In this document: piece after piece, positions 56,617 through 64,000 of the stretch | Numbering within the stretch: position 1 is the stretch's first letter | Layout of the letters: each line of letters starts with the position of its first letter | From: Megaustenia siamemsis | Taxonomy: Eukaryota; Mollusca; Gastropoda; Stylommatophora; Ariophantidae | Direction: 5' to 3' | Assembly: GCA_032433765.1 (NCBI GenBank) | Contig: JAVIAB010000059.1 | Coordinates: 57,612,103 to 57,676,102 of the forward strand | DNA length: 64,000 nt | Program-made: the position numbers and the translations under genes | Notes under the pieces: generated by a model | The model's database searches: none | What the model was told of the DNA's origin: nothing | The model's input: the letters and a program-made list of their open reading frames with translations, nothing else

Positions 56617-56975
56617 TATTATATGGCTGTGAAACATGGAGAACAGCTAAAATGACTTTCAGTGATGGATGCTTACGCTAAATAAAAATATGGAAATGGC
56701 AGAACAAAATCTCTAACATAACATTATGGAAATGTACCAGTCAAATACCAGTGGATAAAGAGATACCGCGAAGACGATGGCGCTGGATAGGACAGGACAC
56801 ACTGCGGAAGCCAGCTGAGAGTATTACACAACAGGCCCTTTTTGGGAATCCCCAGGGGAAAAGACAAAGAGGAAGGCCAAAGAATTCTTGGAGAAGAAAG
56901 ATGGAAGCAGAGATAAAGATTATTGGGAAGACATGGAATGATCTGAAAAAAAATGGCAAGAAATAGAGCAGCTTT
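56617..56975 (+). pseudogene. LINE-G, part 3 (after the hAT insertion)
   Basis: Resumes at the LINE-G 'YGCETWRTAKMTFS' position, then 'EIPRRRWRWIGQDTLRKPAE' and 'NPQGKRQRGRPKNSWRRKME', typical of LINE C-termini. Confidence 0.9.
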
Positions 56976-57671
56976 GAAAGTGTTTGTTTAAGACAGTGAA
57001 CTGAAAGAGAGAAGAGAGTTTGCCAGCGCAGGGTTGCCACACATCCTTAGTTAGCTAAATGTGCCACATTTGTGGATGGAAATAAATTAAACATGATTAC
57101 GGCACATCCATCTGTTGTGTTAATAATAGTCCGCTGAAAGGAATCACCAGAAGTTGGCGGCGGTTGAAACTTTGCGAGCAGGGGCAGGTAGGTTCAAATA
57201 ACGTCAAACGTCATTAGCTCCAGAGCGGGAACAAATATCGTCAACAATTCATGGACAGAACAAAATATATCGCAGGGAAGTGGCATGGCAGGTACAATTA
57301 ATTTATCGCAAAGAAAATACATCGCAGATAAATTCTTCGCGGGAAAAAATTAACCGTAGAATTCTATAATTGTGGGAATTGAAAAAGCGGTAGTGGCGAA
57401 TATAACGTTTGTAGGACTTCAGCCGACAATTCAAACGTTATTATCTAACATCACATATTATCTGTAGCTTATTACTTTGATTTTTTCCTGAAACGATCAG
57501 GGTACTGCCAAAACAGATTTTAAACGTTTCTAGGACTTCCGCCAATTCAAACATTGTTATCATACACCGCTTCTCTGTTGTGTATTCTTGATATCTGCAG
57601 CTTATTACTGAACTTTTCCTCTGAAACGATTAGAGCCCAGACTAATTATATATATATATATATGTTGCTGT
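56976..57671. other. No gene seen; ~110-bp diverged tandem duplication
   Basis: 57395-57500 and 57528-57640 are diverged copies ('taggacttc.gcc.aattcaaac', 'tgtagcttattact', 'cctgaaacgat'). A related ~40 bp ('gtattcctgatatctgcaac') recurs at 59005. 57240-57360 contains 'atcgcag.gaa' phrases related to the repeat at 59280. Confidence 0.5.
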
Positions 57672-57998
57672 TGTTGTTGCGTTCGTCAGCTTTCAACTCT
57701 GACGAAGTCCCTAGAGACGAGGAACTAAATTTTGCGTGTTAACCAATTTTTCCCTAGCAGCCGTGTGCACAAGGGTCCCTCACCGCACAGGCAGATAACT
57801 CAGACTTCGGAGGTACTCATGTTTTTTTCCGTCGATAAGTAACTGACGTTCAAGCCGGGCCTCGCTGCTGAGACCAGGGGTGGTTGTCGCAGAGAAGAGA
57901 AATCATAAATAAAAATGCCAACCGGTGTAGCCAAGATTTTAACCCACAACCTCTCTGTCCCGAGGCCGACGTCCTGCCTCGAGACCAACCAGTCCCCC
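57672..57998 (-). mobile_element. SINE3 longer relative
   Basis: The reverse complement has a head GGACTGGTTGGTCTCGAGGC and the body and end of SINE3 ('TTATCTGCCTGTGCGG', 'GTGCACACGGCTGCTAGGGA'). About 110 bp between head and body is absent from the 47964 copy. It ends in (CAA)n and (AT)n. Confidence 0.8.
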
Positions 57999-57999
57999 A

Positions 58000-58267
58000 T
58001 GGACTTGGAATATGAGGAAACTGCAAGGAACACTTTTCATGCATAGCCTGCAATGGTTCCTGCCGTTTATCCACCATATACCAGAAGTTCACGTCCTCCC
58101 GAAAGTGACGATCGTCGTATTTTTAAAATATGTATAGCGCTTGATGATGTTAGGCCATCGTTGTTGACTCCAATTTCGAACATATAAACACACAGTTAGT
58201 CGTGAGATTATCCCCGTCGCACATCAAGCAAAAGACCGTAAGATTAGCGTACGGCCGGTCTAGGGAT
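58000..58267 (-). mobile_element. Element X, left-half fragment
   Basis: Inverse match to 37098-37380, including CCGGCCGTACGCTAATCTTA and CATCATCAAGCGCTATACAT. It joins the head of SINE3 at about 57999. Confidence 0.78.
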
Positions 58268-58538
58268 TTACGAGTTTATATAAAAACACAAAAACATTTT
58301 AAAGTAAGCAAAATAATATTTGTGTATTATTTAGCATTTTAGCTGTAACTAAAGATTAATCTTTCTGACCAGAATAAATATTTGGAGACGGTACTAGAAT
58401 TTATATTTAGCCAATAAAAAAAAATCAACTACAATTAAAAGACAATTGTCACTTTAAAAAAAATGTTGATTGTTGCATTTTTGGTATTTATGATATTTAT
58501 ATAACACCTTATGTTGTTTTTTTTTTATATATACAATA
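58268..58538. other. No gene seen; AT-rich
   Basis: I see nothing identifiable here. Confidence 0.4.
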
Positions 58539-58790
58539 GCCCCAGTCATAGAATATATAAAGAAACAACAGATAAAATGGTTCGGCCACATGGCAAGGCA
58601 GAGTGATCAAAACACAACAGAACGAGCCCTCATTAAACGTTGCGAGAGCACCAGACCCAAGTGTCGACCACGAAAAAGATGGATCGATGGAATATTAGAA
58701 TCACTAAGAAACATAACAGCAGCTGAAGCGAACAGAAGAGCAAAAGATCGCAAATTATATCTCCCCTCGACGCTGAAAGGCAAATGAGGA
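58539..58790 (+). pseudogene. LINE-C 3' end
   Basis: 5'-truncated. 'EYIKKQQIKWFGHMARQSDQ', 'RPKCRPRKRWIDGILESLRN' and the terminal 'LPSTLKGK' with its natural stop, followed by GAGGAAGGAAAG as in the 24173 copy. No internal stop from 58545 to the end. Confidence 0.9.
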
Positions 58791-59279
58791 AGGAAAGAAT
58801 AGGAAGATACAACTGCTAGTTTTCAAATAAAAAAAAAAGTATATAATATTGTAACTCGCGTTATATATTAACCACTCACCAAAATTCCATTAACGTTAAA
58901 CCTAGTCTGTGCAAAATCTAAACACCGTGTTTTCTTGTTGTCTCGTTGAATCTGCTAGAGTTGTTGCAGTGATCAGCACAGAAGTCAGTATATATACACA
59001 CGTGTATTCCTGATATCTGCAACTTATAACTTAACTTTCCTTCTAACCAGTCTGTGCTAGTAATTCTAGTTCTTCTAGCCCAACTTCATTTGATCAATAC
59101 ACTCTGCCGACTTGTTACATTTATGATTACCTCGCATCGTGACTTGTGATTACGGGAATCATAATATTGACGTTCTTGGTTCAGACAAGTTCGCCGGCAC
59201 CATTATTGCCCTTGGCTACTGCTAGTATTCTACCACCAAATATTCTAATTTCTTCTACTTACATCAATCCTGCGATACA
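58791..59279. other. No gene seen
   Basis: Unique sequence apart from the short 59005 similarity noted at 57590. Confidence 0.4.
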
Positions 59280-59490
59280 TTTTACCCACGATCCCTGTGG
59301 TGAATTTTTCTGAAGATGTTTTATCCCTGCGGTGAATTTTCTTGAGATCTATTATTCCTGTGATGTATTATCCCCGCGGTGAATTTTCTTGAGATGTATT
59401 ATCCCTGCGATGAATTTTCTTGAGATGTTTTATCATCGCAGTGCATTTTCTTGAGATGTATTATACCCGCGATGAAATTTTGTCCGCGAA
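59280..59490 (+). repeat. ~33-bp degenerate tandem repeat (about 6 copies)
   Basis: Units like GATGTATTATCCCTGCGATG + AATTTTCTTGA with substitutions. Inverse-related phrases are scattered at 57250-57350. Confidence 0.85.
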
Positions 59491-60116
59491 ATTTGTTTTC
59501 CGTGACCCCCTTAGCTTGCATAATTGAAGATGTCACAAACTTTGGGTGATTCCGGGATTTCCCTCACAGCTCGCAAGCCTTAGTCAATCTATAGGTAGCT
59601 ATGGTTATTCAGTGGAGGAATTTGATGCCTGGTGTTGTTGCTTCTCGTCCCAGTGTACTTATTAGTGTTTCTCTTGCTCGGGATCATTTTCTTTTACTCA
59701 CTGGTTCCTATTCGAGGACCTGCTTTGAGATTCTTTTCTCGTCTCATCTTATAACTAATATTTGGGCACCTTCTGTTCTTGATTATAGATGATATTTTTT
59801 GACGCTTTGTCACTTCTCTTATTGCTGCATTAGCCTTGAACTCACCCCATGATATACGATGTACTTAGTCTTTTATGGTACCACCTTATTTCCATAGTAT
59901 TTATTTATTTTTAAAATTGTTCTATATTTGGGTTTTTAGATTAGTATGGTGATCTTATTTTTATTTTTTTGGGGGAGGGGTCAACATTGTTACATTTAAG
60001 GCTTAGCTTTGGTAACCCAAATAGCACAATACTCAATTAGCCAGCGAATATGAATTGACCAAGATCTTGTCTATTTCCTTTTTGTAGTCCCTCAAATAGT
60101 GAATTATTATCAGTCA
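59491..60116. other. No gene seen
   Basis: No recognised feature; the 63-codon frame at 59601-59792 has no motif. Confidence 0.4.
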
Positions 60117-60130
60117 AATGCGGAGAGATT

Positions 60131-60396
60131 GGGGAGCCGCGATAGCTCAGTGGGTAGTGAACTGGACTACAAGGGCCAAGGGGTAGGGTTCGATCCCAAC
60201 CGACGGCTTCCGGGTTCACCCAGCCTTAAATGGGTACCGTATTTTTTTCTGGGAAAGTAAAGCAGCACGGGCGTAATACCGACCACATTACCCCAAAAAT
60301 CATGTGCTGAAGGTCTGTAAAATATAGGGTCACTAACACCATATTTCCCTATACGCCACTTGGCGTGACGGGGGTACTTTACTTTTTTTTTTTTTT
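60131..60396 (+). mobile_element. SINE1 copy (i), full length with exact TSD
   Basis: The cleanest SINE1 copy. A box TAGCTCAGTGG, B box GGTTCGATCCC, body, hairpin ACGCCACTTGGCGT, GACGGGGGTACTTTAC, then a T-run tail. It has an exact 13-bp TSD AATGCGGAGAGAT at 60117-60129 and 60397-60409. About 266 bp long. Confidence 0.95.
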
Positions 60397-60409
60397 AATG
60401 CGGAGAGAT

Positions 60410-61597
60410 GGAAGGGCAAAGGAAAAGCTGTTTGAATGTTTCAAACGTGAAGAAGAGCAATCTTCTGTAACCATCGAGCCCACCAAACCCCATTTTCGCC
60501 GCGAATAAAGAAGTAGAGAACATGGTCCATTACGCTTACACCGCCATGCGAGTGTTTGTCTGAACTGCCGCATGTTTCTTTGATCTTCCTTTCATTTATT
60601 TTACCCCATTTTCCCATTAATGTTATCATCTTCTTTCAGTGTAAAATACCCTAAGCACTAATCTATTCAAGCATCCGCCCATCATTTTCTTTGTGTTCTC
60701 AACATTTCCATCACTGTCATTAGATTATCCGGGCCCAGGATGTGGTCTGTTACAAAGTTGTCTGTTTGAGTGAAACTTTTGATGAAAGTCGTATTGGCCT
60801 AATTAACTTACCTCACCATCTTTGTGAAGGTAGAGTGTTCTGAAATGTAATCAAGGACGCCATGATGTTTTGGTGCGTTTTGTTTTAGGAACAAGAAAAG
60901 TGCAGGAACAATCTTATTTTGAACGGATTAGTGGGCTGCTCATTTAAATTTGATTTAAAATAAAAAAAATAAAAAATTCTCGCGTCTGTGAAATAATATA
61001 TAAAAAAAAACAGGTCGGACGAGATTTATTTCCCCCTTGTTCATGAATCGATAAAGCAGTTAATGGCCTCCATCATACGTGTTTTGTGGTCATGTCTTGT
61101 CTTGGGCGTTTTTGCTTACTTCTTTGAGAGGCGCGATTATTCGTACAATGTCTGTAAGGTTATATTAGACTGCAATTCCCACCCAAAAACGAAAGTGAAA
61201 CCTTGGGCTGGTGCTCATGCGCGGACAGCGAATATAATTGATTTGATCATATATATATGACAGCAGCACAAGTTTCTTCATTTAGCAGCATAAGTTTCTT
61301 CATTTCATACGAGCCACAATCGTTTTTCACATTGTACTCCTGTCCCATTCTATTCGTCTCTGTTTTCACCAGCTTATTTGTTCATGATATGCCTCTGTTC
61401 GCTTTCCTATTATAGGATTGCTGCACATGCCCAGTCCTTGTGGTGTTCCGATCTCTTGCGAACATATCACCTATCCAGTTCTTTCTTCTACTTGTTATAT
61501 CTCACAGTTTTTTTGTCGCTGATGCTACAGTTTATTTGCCCATGTGTGTCTTTCAATTCTTCTTCTATTATCGTTACACATTCAAAGTGATTAGAAG
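60410..61597. other. No firm gene; ORF and short duplication noted
   Basis: A 65-codon ATG frame at 61063-61260 begins with a hydrophobic stretch but has no motif and ends in an AT repeat. The phrase AAGTTTCTTCATTT occurs twice near 61270-61305. No element recognised. Confidence 0.4.
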
Positions 61598-61863
61598 TAA
61601 AAAGTAAGTAAAGGTTCCTTTCACGCCTTGCTAGGCGTATGGGAATATGGTGTTAGTGACCATATTTTTCTATAACCACGGCACATATTTGGGTGATGTA
61701 TCACGCCAGGCCTCCTTTACTTCCCGGAAAAAAAACCATTTTTAGAGGCTGGGTGAACCCCGGAGCCTTGTCAGTCCGAAAAAATCCGCCACTGCTGGGG
61801 ATCGAACCCGGACCCTTCTGATTAGGAAGCGAGCGGTCTAACCACTCAGCCACCGAGGCTCCC
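61598..61863 (-). mobile_element. SINE1-related SINE with a different tRNA head
   Basis: The reverse complement has a head GCCTCGGTGGCTGAGTGGTT with B box GGTTCGATCCC that differs from the SINE1 head. It shares the SINE1 body end ('GGTCACTAACACCATATTCC') and a 3' hairpin, here ACGCCT-AGCA-AGGCGT. It is therefore a second subfamily that shares a 3' module but has another head. Confidence 0.85.
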
Positions 61864-61981
61864 ACGTGGACATTAGAAGATTAGAATAAGCTGTTATTTA
61901 AAATAAAACAAATTGTGGTTAAATATTGATTATTTACACGCCCCAAACTCTCAGATTTGCCAGTCTTTCATATTTTTATGT

Positions 61982-62420
61982 ATCTTCTTCTTTTCTCTTT
62001 TCACTGATACCGAAAGGTGTTCTGGTCTATATCATTTGTCGTTCTTGAGCTGCTAGAACTGTCTGAATTAGTGATTTTCCTTTGTTGTTACATGTCTCTA
62101 TCACTGCATCTATCCATCTTCTTCTTGGTCTTCCTCTTGGTTCTTTTCCATGCATTATCGAGAAGAACGCCCTTGATGGTGATTGGTGAGGATTCATTCT
62201 GTTCAGGTGGCCAAACCATTTAAGTTATTGTTGTTCTATATATTCTTGGTAGGGTTTTATTCCTACCATTTTTCTTATGGTTTCATTTGGTATTCTATCT
62301 CTTCTTCTGTTTGTTACTTTTCTTAAGCATCGCATCTCACATGTATTGATCTTTCTTAAATGTTTTGTTATGTATATTAACTATGAAACTATTATCGTGC
62401 ATACACAAGTTACTTTAGCT
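61982..62420 (-). pseudogene. LINE-H 3' end
   Basis: Minus-strand LINE C-terminus ('WFGHLNRMNP', 'GRPRRRWIDAVIETCNNKGK') and family 3' end, equal to the fragment inserted in SINE1 (d). Confidence 0.85.
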
Positions 62421-62504
62421 GAAAATGTTACGTCTTGCGTATGTGGTTTCACAAATTGAAACCACCCCCATAAAATATCAATTTAAAAAAATGAGCGTAA
62501 CGTA

Positions 62505-63362
62505 CTTCTTCTTCTATCTTTTTTAGCTCCCAGTGGAGCATAGGTCTTCAACAAAGACTTTCCAAGTCGTTCTGTTTTTTTGCCATTCTTTTACGATCAT
62601 TCCATGTCGTCCCTATCATCTTCATCTCTGCTTCTATGTCTTCTCCAAGAATCCTTCTTTGTCTTTTCCCCGGGGGATTCCAAAAAAGGGCCTGTTGTGT
62701 AATACTCTCAGTTGGCTTTCTTAGTGTGTGTCCTATCCAGCGCCATCGTTTTCGCTGTATCTCTTTATCCTCTGGTATTTGACTGGTACATTTCCATAAT
62801 TCTATGTTAGTGATTTTGTCCTGCCATTTCCATCCTTTTATTCTGCGTAATGAAAGTCTGTATCTACGTGATTGTCAATTTTGTTATTCTCCATGTTTCA
62901 CAGCCATATAATAGGACCTCCTTAACATTTGAGTTGAACATTTTTATTTTTGTATTTAACCTAATTTCTTTGGATTTCCATATGTTTCCCAGTGCAGTGA
63001 AAGCTCTTCTTGCTTTTGATATCCTTATTTTGGTATCATTTTCTGTTCCTCCCTCTTTATCTATATTACTGCCCTGATATATGTAAGATTGTACGTCTAG
63101 TAGAGGTACTTCTCCTAGTTTTATCTGGTTATTACCAACTGTATTAATTCTCATAATGTTGGTCTTATCTCTATTAATCTTCAGTCCTAGCTGTTGTGAT
63201 CTCTCATCAAGTATGTTCATTTTATCCTGCATCTGTTGATGGCTGTGTGATAGGAGAGCTATGTCATCAGCAAAGTCTAAATCATCAAGTTGTTTGGTCA
63301 GTGACCACTGGATCCCATTTCTGTTGTTTTGAGTTATTTTCATATTCCAATCTATGGCCAGT
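62505..63362 (-). pseudogene. LINE-G, RT core to 3' end
   Basis: Read leftward: 'QLDDLDFADDIALLSHSHQQ' with intact catalytic FADD, 'LGLKINRDKTNIMRINTVGN', 'LYGCETWRITK', then 'RRWRWIGHTL'-type and 'GNPPGKRQRRILGEDIEAEM'-like C-terminus in other frames, to a 3' end with GAAGAAGAAG. The block 63343-62864 is an unbroken 159-codon frame. It preserves the empty hAT site. Confidence 0.9.
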
Positions 63363-63603
63363 GGGAGCCGCGATAGCTCAGTGGTTAGTGAACTGGACTA
63401 CAAAGACATGGGGTAGGGTTCGATCCCAACCGACGGCTTCCGAGTTCACCCCGCCTTAAATGGGTACCGGATTTTTTTTTCTGGGAAAGTAAAGCAGCAC
63501 GGCCGTAATACCGACCACATTACCCCAAAAATCATGTGCTGAAGGTCTGTGAAACATATTTCCCTATATGCCACTTGGCGTGACGGGGTACTTTACTTTT
63601 TAC
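63363..63603 (+). mobile_element. SINE1 copy (j)
   Basis: Complete head and tail but lacking ~16 bp of the body ('ggtcactaacacc' region). The hairpin stem is TGCCA/TGGCG, a C-to-T change that keeps G-U pairing. It abuts the 5'-truncated edge of LINE-G head to head. Confidence 0.9.
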
Positions 63604-63864
63604 TTGCGCTGATGAACCAGGCGGCTTGACACATACTTTTCATGATCCTAAACATCCCGCCTTTTATTTTGGCCGTAGCTGCAACTTGTTTACCTCTCAT
63701 CTGTAAACTGTGTGTGTCTACACTCCTTCATGCTGAAAGAGGCTATGCACCTGTGGGTTTGCCTGGAGTGCTGTGATAACACTACAATAAACAATGAAAT
63801 TAACGGAACTGCGCATATTACGGCAGAGCCTGAGTGGTGTGTGTCTATTGTTGTGACACACCGC
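63604..63864. other. No gene seen
   Basis: Unique sequence between SINE1 (j) and the terminal RTE-A fragment. Confidence 0.4.
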
Positions 63865-64000
63865 TTTCATGTGACATACCGGTTGGCGTATGCGATCATG
63901 TCCTTCCACAATCTTCTATCTACAGTGCATCGTATGAGTTCTGTTGTTGACAGTTTTCCGTGCCATGACACCAAGCTATCCAGTATTTTCTCTCTTTGTC
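63865..64000 (-). mobile_element. RTE-A 3' end, runs off the window
   Basis: Begins 'ATACCGGTTGGCGTATGCGA' and follows the RTE-A C-terminal coding end (first subfamily) to the window edge; the rest lies beyond. Confidence 0.9.

Noticed and set aside
60131..60210. tRNA gene (A and B boxes present)
   Set aside because: The same sequence recurs about ten times with SINE body and TSDs, and the tRNA fold is degenerate; it is the SINE1 head.
61063..61260. Small secreted or membrane protein of 65 codons
   Set aside because: Starts with ATG and a hydrophobic stretch but has no family resemblance and ends in an AT repeat; insufficient evidence to call it.

Overview
This is a eukaryotic nuclear window from an AT-rich, heavily repeat-laden animal genome. 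There are no bacterial-style operons, and I cannot find one complete host gene. Almost everything recognisable is a transposable element or a tandem repeat: fragments of about nine LINE families (RTE/BovB-like and several relatives, two of them with RNase H), four short-element (SINE) families, a hAT transposon family with two large copies plus a smaller hAT-like element, one unclassified ~757-bp element, and at least ten minisatellite or satellite arrays. The LINE protein types and tRNA-headed SINEs suggest a lophotrochozoan, perhaps a gastropod mollusc. That is an inference from general family resemblance, not something shown here.

Layout. 0-3.1 kb: a broken LINE (LINE-A) and a 21/42-bp minisatellite. 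3.4-4.6 kb: a non-autonomous hAT-like element. 6.2-13 kb: three arrays, including a 3.5-kb satellite of ~40-bp units. 13.06-16.84 kb: a rearranged hAT with an RTE retrotransposon inside it. 17.2-18.05 kb: a GC-richer LINE end with an intact RNase H. 18-27 kb: LINE fragments, many nested. 27.4-30.7 kb: arrays, one grown from a LINE 3' end. 31-39.9 kb: SINE and LINE clusters around a 64-bp satellite interrupted by element X. 40-42.2 kb: a polypyrimidine tandem array. 42.2-48 kb: mostly featureless AT-rich DNA with SINE insertions. 48.5 kb: the only plausible host coding exon, the start of a type II membrane protein. 51.4-52.2 kb: a second LINE-derived array. 53.2-57 kb: a LINE hit first by another LINE and then by a hAT transposon. 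57.4-64 kb: SINE, LINE and short-repeat debris.

The window reads best as an insertion chronology. Many insertions have target-site duplications (TSDs) that can be read directly (10-14 bp for LINEs and SINEs, 8 bp for hAT), so the order of events can be reconstructed. The most distinctive signals are the nested LINE-G/LINE-F/hAT locus, a SINE 3' hairpin whose sequence changes while its pairing is kept, two independent arrays grown from the 3' end of one LINE family, a hAT copy carrying its 5' end at both termini, and the unclassified ~757-bp element. I found no convincing undescribed cellular system. Family names (LINE-A, SINE1 and so on) are local labels only.
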